Shown piece after piece: positions 1 through 7,771 of a stretch of 14,572 nucleotides of DNA. The position numbers and the translations under genes are program-made. Origin of the DNA: Campylobacteraceae bacterium (GTDB lineage Bacteria; Campylobacterota; Campylobacteria; Campylobacterales; Sulfurovaceae); NCBI GenBank assembly GCA_027031505.1, contig JALVQH010000182.1:1-14572 (forward strand), given 5' to 3'. The notes beneath the pieces were generated by a model. The model saw only the letters and a program-made list of their open reading frames with translations. It did not search any database and was not told the DNA's origin. Positions within the stretch are counted from its first letter, which is position 1. The number at the start of each line of letters is the position of its first letter.

Positions 1-63
1 AGAAGTATAACGGAAGTTGTGTACAGGAGAGGTGTACCGACGGCTGTTTGGGCGCTTTTTTTC

Positions 64-81
64 GGTAAAGATTACCTTTTT
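64..81 (+). terminator. Weak intrinsic terminator-like hairpin
   Basis: GGTAA (64-68) pairs with TTACC (72-76) across a 3-nt loop, and five T residues follow directly (77-81). The stem is only 5 bp and AT-rich, so it would be a weak terminator. It is placed plausibly to end a gene upstream of the window on the + strand. Confidence 0.3.
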
Positions 82-284
82 ACACAGTTGTTTCAATCGA
101 GTATGAGTATCGCGGTGCGTCATTGTTGCCTTGCCAGCCAAACACTCATTGGTTTCGGCGTGAAACCGGTGATTGCGCAGAAATTACCATGGTCTACTCT
201 TTGCATCTCTAAAAGATTGCGATCGCGTCGTACCAATAATTCACACCAAACAAAAAAAGAGACGCATTTACTCAATAATTGTCA

Positions 285-290
285 TATTAT
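285..290 (+). promoter_or_regulatory. Candidate -10 box for iorA
   Basis: TATTAT lies in an AT-rich stretch about 80 nt upstream of the iorA start, with a TTG three bases before it. There is no good -35 hexamer at 16-18 nt. Campylobacterota sigma70 promoters often lack a conserved -35, so the box is possible but unproven. Confidence 0.3.
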
Positions 291-371
291 TAAGATGAGA
301 GAGTGTAGAATGGTCTCAGCACACCCCGGAAACATTGCCGGATATGCACGATTTGAAAAAGAGGAGGCTGG

Positions 372-2206
372 ATGAAACAGACATTGATGGGAAATGACGC
401 CATTGCCTGGGGATTGGTGCATGCCAACGTCGATATGGTCTCGGGGTACCCCGGCACCCCCTCGAGTGAGATTCTCGGCACGATACAGAAGATCAAGCAA
501 CAGCTCGATCTGCCGATCTATGCCGAATGGGCGACCAATGAAAAGGTGGGATTCGAAGTGGCCTATGCCGGGGCGATTGCCGGCAAGCGCACTGCCGCGA
601 CGATGAAGCAGGTGGGACTCAACGTCGCCAGCGATGCCCTGATGTCGGCCAGCTACATCGGCAATCTGGGGGGAATGCTCCTGATCGCGGCGGATGACCC
701 GGGGTTCCACTCGTCACAAACCGAGCAGGACAGCCGGGTGTTTGCCAAGTTCGCCCGGATTCCGGTACTCGATCCGGCGACCCCGCAGGATGCGTATGAC
801 ATGACCAGGTACGGCGTGGAACTCTCGGAGCGGTTTCAGGTACCGGTGATGCTCCGTCCGGTGATGCGGGTCGATCACGCCCGGGAGATCATCGAGATGG
901 ATGCCGAAACCCATTTCGTCCCCAATGAGGGGAAATTCCGGCGCGACATCGCCCGCTGGGCGGGGGTACCCCGTGCCGGACGGCTGCGACAGGGACATGA
1001 GGTACTTGAGAGGATCGAGACGATCAAGGCCTACAACTGGGATCACCATCTCAAGGAGAAATTCGAGGCGCTCAAAGGGGGAAAACTCCTGATCCTCGCC
1101 TCAGGGACGGGATATGCGTTTACCCTCGAGACATTGGCCGATCTCGGTCTCGAAGCGGATGTGGTGAAAATCGAAATGCCTTATCCTCTTCCGACGGAAG
1201 AGATCAAACCCTTTTTCGACCGCTATGAGAAGATTCTCGTCATCGAAGAGCCCTATCCGCTGATCGAAGAGGATCTGGCACACCCCAAACTCTACGGCAA
1301 AAAGACCGGCACGATGCATGCTATCGATGAGATGAAAAAAGAGCACATCCTCGTCGCACTCCAGAAGCTGGGGATATATACGGGGGAGAATATCTACGAA
1401 GTGCCCAGACTCGATCTGGGATTTGATGTCCCCGATCGTCCGCCCGCTCTGTGTCCGGGGTGCCCTCACCGGGATATCTACTATGCGATCATGAAAGTGT
1501 TCAAGAAGAACAAATCGATCTACCCCTCCGACATCGGCTGCTATACCCTGGCACTTTCACAGGGGGCGATCGATTCGATCCTCTGCATGGGAGCAAGTGT
1601 AGCGATGGCGAGCGGCTTTTCGATCGCCGATCCGTCGAAGACCGTCGTGGCGACCATCGGGGACGGGACGTTTTTCCACTCCGGAATCCCGCCGCTGCTC
1701 AATGCGGTGTACCAGAACCACCGCTTCATCCTCATCATCCTTGACAACTCCACCATCGCCATGACCGGACGACAGGGGACACCGGAGCGGTTCCACCAGA
1801 GCATCGACATCGCCAAAATTGTCGAAGGGATGGGGATCAAATGCTATGAACATACCTATTCGCACGAGATGCAGGAGAACATCGACTTCATGAAATACAT
1901 CAAGTCGGAGTTTGAGAAGCCTGAGCATCAGGGGCCGCTTGTGGTACGGGTGCGGCAATTCTGCATCCTCGACAACGAGCGCCGGGATGACTGGATCCCG
2001 AACCTCTTCGCCGAAGTCGATCCGGAAAAATGCGTCGCCTGCGACAGCTGCACCACGGTCTACAAATGCCCCCCGATGGCGTACAATGCCGACGGCAAGA
2101 TCGAGATCGACCCCTTCCTCTGCGCCGGATGCGGCGGATGTCTCGATGTGGTATGTCCGACCGATGCGTTTCAGCTCGATACCATCAAATCCAAGGAGGT
2201 TGGGGT

Positions 2207-2210
<4 letters not shown>
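372..2210 (+). CDS. iorA: Indolepyruvate:ferredoxin oxidoreductase, alpha subunit
   Basis: IorA is the thiamine-diphosphate subunit that decarboxylates arylpyruvates (indolepyruvate, phenylpyruvate, hydroxyphenylpyruvate) to aryl-acetyl-CoA, passing electrons to ferredoxin. The 612-residue length is normal for the family. The N-terminal half (about 1-170) is the pyruvate:ferredoxin oxidoreductase-type domain with GYPGTPSSE near residue 25. A CPGCPHR motif lies at 361-367. The ThDP motif has GDG at 430-432 and its Asn at 459 (LDNSTIAMTG). The C-terminus is a two-cluster ferredoxin domain with Cys 554, 557, 560 and 566 and Cys 584, 587, 590 and 595, each set ending in CP. The start is supported by GAGGAGG at 361-367, four bases before ATG. 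Its stop lies in an ATGA at 2207-2210 that also starts a small linking frame into iorB. The enzyme is expected to be cytoplasmic and oxygen-sensitive. Confidence 0.96.
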
Positions 2211-2310
<100 letters not shown>

Positions 2311-2314
<4 letters not shown>

Positions 2315-2844
2315 AGTACCAGATCGTTATCGCCGGATTCGGCGGGCAGGGGGTCGTATTTCTTGTCAAGGTGCTGGCATTGTGTGCGGGGAACCGGGAT
2401 ATCCCGTTTCTTGGCACCGAAAACCACGGGATGAGCCAGCGGGGCGGAGCGGTCAGCTGCGACATCAAAGTGGGGGAATTCACCAATCCCGTCATCGACA
2501 ACGGCCAGGCCGACCTCATCATCGGTCTCGATCCCAACGAAACCCTGCGCAACCTCCATCTGCTCAAAAAAGATGCGTACGTCGTGAGCAACTCCGACCG
2601 CCTCTTCCCGGAGCTGCCGTTCCGTGTGACCCTCGTCGACGGCAATGCCAAAGCGTTGGCCGGGGAGTTTCCTATCCAGGGGCTCAACGCTTATATGTTG
2701 GGGGTTGCACTCGCTTCGGTGGAGAATTTCCCCTTCAGTGTAGAGGAGGTGGAGACAGCGCTGCGGCAGATCAATGCCAAAGTGGCGGATCAGAATATTG
2801 CGATCGTCCATCAGGCGATGGGGGAAGTAGAGGGTAGAAAGTAG
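2311..2844 (+). CDS. iorB: Indolepyruvate:ferredoxin oxidoreductase, beta subunit
   Basis: IorB is the gamma-type (CoA-handling) subunit that pairs with IorA. The 177-residue protein has the family N-terminus, a glycine-rich loop (AGFGGQG at residues 8-14), and the conserved ENHGMSQRGG at 37-46. The start at 2311 is chosen over an in-frame upstream ATG at 2239 for two reasons: family members begin with this MKYQIVIAGFGG-like strand, and GGGAG (2301-2305) lies 5 nt before the ATG. The upstream extension is encoded by a hairpin and heptamer repeats and is not family-like. The last six residues and the TAG stop fall inside a GTAG heptamer array (2827-2861), so the repeat has supplied the C-terminal tail. 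It should be co-transcribed with iorA. Confidence 0.94.
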
Positions 2845-2861
2845 CGGGTAGCGGGTAGAAA
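2827..2861. repeat. Tandem heptamer array, GTAGNRR x5
   Basis: GTAG recurs exactly every 7 bp at 2827, 2834, 2841, 2848 and 2855, each followed by AGG, AAA, CGG, CGG or AAA. The first copies encode the end of IorB and the third contains its stop codon. A GTAG next to a hairpin is a known feature of REP sequences moved by REP-associated tyrosine transposases. Here the nearest hairpin begins at 2871. Whether this array belongs to that class is inference. Confidence 0.85.
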
Positions 2862-2870
2862 TTGTGGCGG

Positions 2871-2887
2871 GCGTTGCTGTGCAACGC
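2871..2887. repeat. Palindromic hairpin, GCGTTGC/GCAACGC
   Basis: A perfect 7-bp stem with a TGT loop begins 9 nt after the GTAG array. It matches the 2236-2252 hairpin at every stem position except one covarying pair. It has no T run after it, so it does not look like a strong intrinsic terminator for iorAB. Confidence 0.75.
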
Positions 2888-2900
2888 TTCTATAAATTGG

Positions 2901-2916
2901 TTGGACTAAAGTCCAA
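2901..2916. repeat. Palindrome TTGGAC-TAAA-GTCCAA
   Basis: A perfect 6-bp inverted repeat with a 4-nt loop follows the preceding hairpin after 13 nt. There is no poly-T tail. It belongs to a row of hairpins that fills the iorB-paaK spacer. Confidence 0.7.
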
Positions 2917-2944
2917 GCCCCGGGAAGCGGGTGGAGATTTTTAT

Positions 2945-2961
2945 AAATCGTGCTGCGATTT
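2945..2961. repeat. Palindrome AAATCG-TGCTG-CGATTT
   Basis: A perfect 6-bp inverted repeat with a 5-nt loop and TGC-rich centre, similar in theme to the other hairpins here. It is immediately followed by another hairpin at 2963. Confidence 0.6.
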
Positions 2962-2962
2962 T

Positions 2963-2980
2963 GGTGTGCTATTGCATACC
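2963..2980. repeat. Hairpin GGTGTGC-TATT-GCATACC
   Basis: A 7-bp stem containing one G-T wobble closes a TATT loop. It is the last of four hairpins between 2871 and 2980 and ends 48 nt before the paaK start. Confidence 0.5.
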
Positions 2981-3028
2981 CTACGCGAATTTTGATACGA
3001 ATATAAACCCAAAAAAAGGAGAAAACCG

Positions 3029-4327
3029 ATGATATGGAACCAGGCCGAGAGTGCGCCGCGCGAGGCGATCGAAGCGACGCAGGTGGCGCGACTGAGGGAG
3101 ACGGCGCGGCGGGTCTATGCGATCAGTCCGTTCTACAAGAAGAAGTTTGATGAGGCGGGGATCAGTCCGGAGGATATCCATACCGTCGAGGATGTGCAGA
3201 AGCTCCCCTTTACCCGCAAGCAGGATCTGCGCGATCATTACCCCTTCGGGCTCTTCTGTGTGCCGATGAGTGAGGTGGTGCGGATCCACAGCTCGAGCGG
3301 TACCACGGGCAAACCGACGGTGGTGGGGTACAATGCCCACGATATGGAGGTGTGGAACGAAGTGATGGCGCGAGTCTATACCATGTCGGGGACTACGGCA
3401 GAAGATGTAGTGCACAACGGGTACGGTTACGGTCTGTTTACCGGCGGGCTGGGCTTTCATACCGGAGCCGAGACGATCGGCGCTGCGGTGGTACCGGCCA
3501 GCGGCGGGTTTACCGACCGGCAGCTGATGCTCATGCGCGATTTCGGGGCGACGGTGCTGGCGTGTACGCCGTCGTTTGCGCTCCATCTCGCTGAGATTGC
3601 CGCCAAAGCGGGGAACGATTTTCGCAAGGACTACAAGCTCAAAACCGGCATCTTCGGCGCCGAACCCACGAGCAAGGGGCTCAAGGAGGAGGTCGCCAAA
3701 GCGTGGGGGATCGACTACCACGAAGTGTACGGGCTCAGTGAGATCATCGGACCGGGTGTCAGCTGCAGCTGCAAGCACAGCGACCGGCTGCACATCTTCG
3801 AAGACCATTTCCTTGCCGAGATCATCGATCCGAGAACCGGGGAAGTGCTGCCCGAAGGGGAACGGGGGGAGCTGGTGATCACCACTCTGACCAAGCAGGC
3901 ACTGCCGATCATCCGCTACCGCACCGGCGACATCACTTCGATTGTCAAAGAGCCCTGCGCCTGCGGACGGACGCACGCGCGGATGGAGAGCATCGTGGGG
4001 CGTGCCGACGACATGCTGATCGTCAACGGGGTCAACGTCTACCCCTCCCAGGTGGAGCACGTCATCGCCAATGCCGAAGGGGTGACGCTGAACTACCAGA
4101 TCATCGCCGACAAAAAAGGGCACCTCGACAAGCTGGAGATCCTCGTAGAGGTGAGCGACGATATTCTCGTCGACAATGTCGGGGAGATGGAGCGGATCAA
4201 GAACAACATCCAGGAGAATCTGCTGAACAATCTCTACATCAATGCTGCCGTCCGGCTGGTCGAACCCAACACGATCGAACGGAGTGTGGGCAAAGCGGTA
4301 CGGGTCGTGGATAAAAGGAAGGATTAG
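3029..4327 (+). CDS. paaK: Phenylacetate-CoA ligase (aryl-acetate activating)
   Basis: An ANL-superfamily adenylate-forming ligase that converts arylacetate, CoA and ATP to aryl-acetyl-CoA, AMP and pyrophosphate. The 432-residue length is typical of PaaK. The phosphate-binding loop SSSGTTGKP is at 88-96, YGLSE (adenine-side motif) at 234-238, and RYRTGD at 296-301. A C-terminal lid begins around GRADDMLIVNGVNVYPSQ. A run of cysteines (CSCKHS after the YGLSE motif and CACGR before the lid) could hold a metal, but I cannot show this. AGGAG at 3017-3021 lies 7 nt before ATG. It follows iorAB on the same strand after a spacer of hairpins and abuts the ACT gene. Its product is the substrate (or product) of IorAB, so the context supports an aryl-acetate role. 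The exact aryl group cannot be told from sequence. Confidence 0.93.
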   Translation: MIWNQAESAPREAIEATQVARLRETARRVYAISPFYKKKFDEAGISPEDIHTVEDVQKLPFTRKQDLRDHYPFGLFCVPMSEVVRIHSSSGTTGKPTVVGYNAHDMEVWNEVMARVYTMSGTTAEDVVHNGYGYGLFTGGLGFHTGAETIGAAVVPASGGFTDRQLMLMRDFGATVLACTPSFALHLAEIAAKAGNDFRKDYKLKTGIFGAEPTSKGLKEEVAKAWGIDYHEVYGLSEIIGPGVSCSCKHSDRLHIFEDHFLAEIIDPRTGEVLPEGERGELVITTLTKQALPIIRYRTGDITSIVKEPCACGRTHARMESIVGRADDMLIVNGVNVYPSQVEHVIANAEGVTLNYQIIADKKGHLDKLEILVEVSDDILVDNVGEMERIKNNIQENLLNNLYINAAVRLVEPNTIERSVGKAVRVVDKRKD

Positions 4328-4747
4328 ATGAAAACGATCGAACAACTCTCCATTTTTCTCGAGAACCGCACAGGACGGCTCGGGGAGATCACCCGTCGTC
4401 TGGCCGATATGGGGGTCTCGATCCGGACGCTGGAGCTGGTCGAAGCGGGGGATTTCGGGATCCTCCGTCTGATCGTCCCGGAAGTGCAGGCGGTCAAGGA
4501 GCAACTGAGCTCTCAGGGGATCAGCGCTACCATTACACCGGTGTTTGCTGTGGAGATTGGGGATGAAGTGGGGTGTTTTCACCGTGTGGTTTCCGCTCTG
4601 GCTGAGGAGGGGATCGACATCGCCTACACCTATACGGTTCACACTGGCGATCGAGGGGCTTTGATCATCAAGACGGCTCCATCGGATCTCTCCAGCGCCA
4701 TCGGGCGGCTTGAACGTGACGGAGTGGCGGTGATCGATGCAGTTTAA
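4328..4747 (+). CDS. Tandem ACT-domain protein
   Basis: A 139-residue protein made of two ACT domains and nothing else. The first covers about 1-68 (starting IEQLSIFLENRTGRLGEI) and the second about 72-139 (FAVEIGDEVGCFHRVV onward). ACT domains bind small ligands, mostly amino acids, and regulate partner enzymes. The ATG follows the paaK TAG with no gap, and its ribosome binding site AAGGAAGG (about 4316-4323) is inside the paaK end, so the two are translationally linked. Stand-alone ACT proteins of this type commonly sit next to IOR and PaaK genes. I infer that it senses an aromatic amino acid or its derivative and modulates this module; the ligand is not shown by the sequence. Confidence 0.88.
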   Translation: MKTIEQLSIFLENRTGRLGEITRRLADMGVSIRTLELVEAGDFGILRLIVPEVQAVKEQLSSQGISATITPVFAVEIGDEVGCFHRVVSALAEEGIDIAYTYTVHTGDRGALIIKTAPSDLSSAIGRLERDGVAVIDAV

Positions 4748-4818
4748 ACTTTTGCAGCGGCCACCTGTTCCATTATCAATGAAACCAGAATAACACTACC
4801 AACTCAAAAGGATACAGC

Positions 4819-5268
4819 ATGATGACCAACCGACAAATTTCTGAGAATTTTGAAGTGCAAATCAATACCCTTTACAATTGGCGCAAAAGCAAGCCGCGCC
4901 TCTATAAGTATCTCCAGAATGCAGACTACAATTTTGAACAGACTAAGGAAATCAATGTTCTTTTGAGCCGCTTTGCCGAGGATATCCATTATGATTTTCG
5001 TCCGGAAGAGATTCTCAAAGTTGTAGAATCAAAATTTGAAGCCAAATCGATTGACGATATTGAGCATCTCGAGCAGCACTTTATCAAGGAACACGCCAAA
5101 CATCTGGCAAAAGAGAGCGATTTTCTTCTGGGTATTTACAACAAAATTCATGCAATGAATATCGTCGAAAAGTACATTTTCTATAAACGTGTCCACAACC
5201 TGCGCTCGGAGAAAAAGCATCCGGAACTGGCGGACATTCAGAACTATTTTGATGTTTTCTGCTCGTGA
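4819..5268 (+). CDS. Small protein of unknown function, possible N-terminal HTH
   Basis: I do not recognise this 149-residue protein. Residues about 5-35 (QISENFEVQINTLYNW region) have the spacing of a helix-turn-helix with a recognition helix ending in NWRKSK, as in terminase or transposase-like N-termini. The rest is predicted by eye to be helical and charged, with many Lys, Glu, His and aromatic residues and no Cys except near the end. There is no signal peptide or membrane segment. AAAAGGA at 4807-4812 precedes ATG by 6 nt; a second ATG follows immediately. It stands alone between the ACT gene (71-nt spacer) and the lon promoter. It may be a DNA-binding regulator, possibly of lon, but nothing proves this. 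Confidence 0.75.
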   Translation: MMTNRQISENFEVQINTLYNWRKSKPRLYKYLQNADYNFEQTKEINVLLSRFAEDIHYDFRPEEILKVVESKFEAKSIDDIEHLEQHFIKEHAKHLAKESDFLLGIYNKIHAMNIVEKYIFYKRVHNLRSEKKHPELADIQNYFDVFCS

Positions 5269-5285
5269 ATTTTGATAGATCCGGG

Positions 5286-5314
5286 TTGACATTGGATCGA
5301 TAATTCGCTATGGT
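5286..5314 (+). promoter_or_regulatory. Sigma70-type promoter of lon
   Basis: A perfect -35 TTGACA (5286-5291) is separated by exactly 17 bp from TATGGT (5309-5314), a 4/6 match to the -10 consensus. Transcription would start near 5321, giving a leader of about 30 nt before the lon ATG. It lies wholly in the spacer after the small upstream gene. Confidence 0.65.
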
Positions 5315-5341
5315 ACTTTTTTGATTTTTCAAACGATCCAA
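5292..5341. promoter_or_regulatory. Inverted repeat bracketing the lon promoter
   Basis: TTGGATCG (5292-5299) and CGATCCAA (5334-5341) are perfect 8-bp inverted copies, 34 nt apart. The left arm starts right after the -35 box, and the right arm lies just past the predicted transcription start and shares its last two bases with the ribosome binding site AAGGA (5340-5344). It could be a pair of operator half-sites, or an mRNA stem hiding the RBS if transcription starts further upstream. Confidence 0.4.
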
Positions 5342-5350
5342 GGACCGACC

Positions 5351-7771
5351 ATGCAATTGAGCGATTATGGAAATTTTCCTACCACCCTTCCGATTGTGGT
5401 GGAGGATAATCTCTTTTTTTATCCTTTTATGATCAGCCCGATCTTTTTGACTTCTCAGAAAGATATCGATGCTGCAACCGAAGCAATGCAAAATGACTCG
5501 CTACTCTTCGTGACCACCACGCAGAGCGGCAAAGAAGGCACACGCACACTGGAATCTCTGTATCCGATCGGTGTGGTGGGCAATATCATGCGTCGGGTTC
5601 AGATGCCTGATGGACGGGTCAAAATACTTTTTCAGGGGTTTGCCAGAGCTCAGGCGTTTGAACCGGTCAGCAATGATCCTTTTCTCCAGGCCCGCGTCCG
5701 TATCATTGAAAATGATTCATTCAATCCGCTGAAAATCGATGCGCTTCTGGTAATTCTGAGAGAGAAGATCAAACAATACTCCTCTTATAACAGCGCTATT
5801 CCGGCTGATCTGGTCAAAACCATAGAGGAGAATGAAGAGCCCCATCGTATGGCTGATCTGATCTCTTCCATGCTCCGCATGGAGAAAAGCAGAGCCTACA
5901 TGCTGTATGCCGAAGAAGATATCGAAAAGCGACTTCTCGGTTTGATTGATGAGGTGGTAGCCCAAATTGAAGCAGCCAAAGTGCAGCAGGAGATTCACCA
6001 TAAGGTTCACAGCAAAATCGAAGAGACCAACCGAGAATACTTTCTCAAAGAGCAACTCAAAGAGATCCAGGAAGAACTCGGGATTGATACCCAGCGCGAA
6101 GAAGAGATCGCCGCATTTCGCAAGAAACTCGAAACGCTTAAACCATACCTGAACGAAGATGGATACAAAGAGGTCAAAAAGCAGCTTGATCGTCTGGCCC
6201 GCATGCATCCGGACAGTGCCGATGCCAATATACTCCAGGCCTACCTCGAATGGGTTTTTGAGATCCCCTTCGGGACTTTTTCCAAAAACAATCTTGATGT
6301 CAAACGGGTTGCCCGGGAGCTTGATCAGGATCACTATGCCCTCAAAAAACCCAAAGAGAGAATCGTCGAATACTTTTCAGTACGCGAATTAGCCAATCTT
6401 CGTGGCAAAAAAGCAACGAAGGGCAAAGCAGAAATTCTCTGCTTTGCCGGCCCTCCGGGCGTAGGCAAAACGTCCCTGGCCAATTCCATAGCTACGGCAC
6501 TTGGGCGTCCGCTGGTGCGGATTGCACTGGGAGGACTGGAGGACGTCAATGAGCTCCGCGGCCACCGCCGTACTTATGTCGGAGCGATGCCGGGTCGGAT
6601 CGTCCAGGGGTTGATTGAGGCCAAAACAATGGATCCGGTTGTTGTGCTGGACGAGATCGACAAGGTAGGACGCTCGCACCGGGGAGATCCGACGGCTGCA
6701 CTGCTTGAGATCCTCGATCCGGAACAAAACAGCCACTATCGGGACTATTATCTGAATTTCCACATCGATCTGAGCCGGGCGATTTTCATCGCTACGGCCA
6801 ATGATACCGGGCGTATTCCACCTCCGCTGCGGGATCGCATGGAGTTCATCGGGCTCAACAGCTATACTCCCAACGAGAAGTTTGAGATCGCCCGGCGATA
6901 CCTGATTCCCCAGGAGCTCAAAAAACATGCCCTCCGCAAACATGAAGTAGAGATCACCTCCAACGCCCTGCGCAAGCTGATCGAAGAGTATACCCGGGAA
7001 GCGGGCGTGCGCAATCTCCGTCGGCGTCTTGCGGCAATCATGCGCAAAAGTGCACGCAGGATTCTTGAAGATCCTTCGGTTGAGACGGTGCGTGTCACGG
7101 CAAAAAACCTCAAAACTTTTGCCGATAAAAAGGTATTTGAGATCTCCCCTGTTGCGCCGGAACCGCAGGTTGGTGTCGTCAATGGACTGGCCTGGACGGC
7201 GGCGGGGGGAGATGTCCTTACCGTCGAAGCGATTAAAATCAAGGGCAAGGGGATGCTCCAGCTTACCGGAAGTCTCGGAGATGTCATGAAAGAGTCAGCG
7301 CGCATAGCCAGCAGTGTAGTCAAGATACTGATCGATGAGGGTGTACTGCCGATTGAGACAGAGCACATTCCGAAGACAGACAGAGAGAAGAGGAGAGAAA
7401 GCCCTTCGGATGCCAGCGACGTGTACAAACGCTACGATCTGCACCTGCACGTTCCCGAGGGAGCCACTCCAAAGGATGGCCCCAGTGCCGGCATTGCCAT
7501 GGCGACTGCTATCGGATCGATTTTGAGCGGGAAAAAGGTACACAATCGTATCGCCATGACCGGCGAGTTGACATTGACGGGGAAAGTTCTTCCGATCGGA
7601 GGGCTTAAGGAAAAGTTGATTGCAGCCTACAAGGCCGGTATCAGACGGGCACTGATCCCTCAGAAGAATGTCGAACGCGATCTTGAGGAGATTCCGGATG
7701 AAGTGAAAAAAAGCCTGGACATTGTTGGTGTAACCTGCATCCGGGAGGTTCTGAAGTACGCGTTTGTCTAA
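5351..7771 (+). CDS. lon: ATP-dependent protease Lon (LonA)
   Basis: Lon degrades misfolded and selected regulatory proteins in the cytoplasm as an ATP-driven hexamer. The 806-residue protein has the full LonA order: N-terminal substrate domain (about 1-200), coiled-coil linker, AAA+ module with Walker A GPPGVGKT (367-374) and Walker B VVLDE (acidic D434, E435), and a C-terminal serine-lysine peptidase. The catalytic Ser is S712 in KDGPSAG and the Lys is K755 in GGLKEK, 43 residues apart exactly as in the E. coli enzyme. Before the peptidase core there is an extra charged segment of about 20 residues (around DREKRRESPSDAS) absent from E. coli Lon, which I recall as a Campylobacterota trait. 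I chose ATG 5351 because AAGGA (5340-5344) precedes it by 6 nt; a TTG at 5321 in frame is near the predicted transcription start and is unlikely. The stop overlaps the converging response regulator stop. Confidence 0.96.
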   Translation: MQLSDYGNFPTTLPIVVEDNLFFYPFMISPIFLTSQKDIDAATEAMQNDSLLFVTTTQSGKEGTRTLESLYPIGVVGNIMRRVQMPDGRVKILFQGFARAQAFEPVSNDPFLQARVRIIENDSFNPLKIDALLVILREKIKQYSSYNSAIPADLVKTIEENEEPHRMADLISSMLRMEKSRAYMLYAEEDIEKRLLGLIDEVVAQIEAAKVQQEIHHKVHSKIEETNREYFLKEQLKEIQEELGIDTQREEEIAAFRKKLETLKPYLNEDGYKEVKKQLDRLARMHPDSADANILQAYLEWVFEIPFGTFSKNNLDVKRVARELDQDHYALKKPKERIVEYFSVRELANLRGKKATKGKAEILCFAGPPGVGKTSLANSIATALGRPLVRIALGGLEDVNELRGHRRTYVGAMPGRIVQGLIEAKTMDPVVVLDEIDKVGRSHRGDPTAALLEILDPEQNSHYRDYYLNFHIDLSRAIFIATANDTGRIPPPLRDRMEFIGLNSYTPNEKFEIARRYLIPQELKKHALRKHEVEITSNALRKLIEEYTREAGVRNLRRRLAAIMRKSARRILEDPSVETVRVTAKNLKTFADKKVFEISPVAPEPQVGVVNGLAWTAAGGDVLTVEAIKIKGKGMLQLTGSLGDVMKESARIASSVVKILIDEGVLPIETEHIPKTDREKRRESPSDASDVYKRYDLHLHVPEGATPKDGPSAGIAMATAIGSILSGKKVHNRIAMTGELTLTGKVLPIGGLKEKLIAAYKAGIRRALIPQKNVERDLEEIPDEVKKSLDIVGVTCIREVLKYAFV

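Larger units (their letters stand above)
1..371. other. Non-coding leader region upstream of iorA
   Basis: I see no convincing gene here. The one long open frame starts at a GTG at 19, has no ribosome binding site, runs into iorA in another frame and translates to a low-complexity, unfamily-like peptide. The stretch is more AT-rich than iorA. It holds a short hairpin followed by a T run (64-81), a perfect 6-bp hairpin with a 5-nt loop (GGTTTC/GAAACC, 151-167), an 8-bp palindrome GCGATCGC (219-226) and a candidate -10 box near 285. An in-frame TAA at 8-10 could be the end of an upstream gene, but too little sequence is present to say. Confidence 0.6.

Noticed and set aside
19..375. 118-codon open frame upstream of iorA
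   Set aside because: It starts at GTG without a ribosome binding site, overlaps the iorA start out of frame, and its translation has no family-like pattern.
2827..2980. CRISPR array
   Set aside because: The repeats are 7-bp tandem units and unlike hairpins, without spacers of constant length or 25-37 bp direct repeats.
2981..4642. 553-codon open frame antisense to paaK and the ACT gene
   Set aside because: It is opposite strongly supported coding genes, and its His/Asp/Arg-rich translation is typical of a shadow frame in GC-rich coding DNA.
4741..4750. AGTTTAAACT palindrome at the end of the ACT gene as a terminator
   Set aside because: It is AT-only in the centre with no loop or T run, and it overlaps the stop codon; likely chance.
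5321..5350. TTG start giving Lon ten extra residues
   Set aside because: It falls at the predicted transcription start, has no RBS, and the ATG at 5351 has AAGGA at good spacing.
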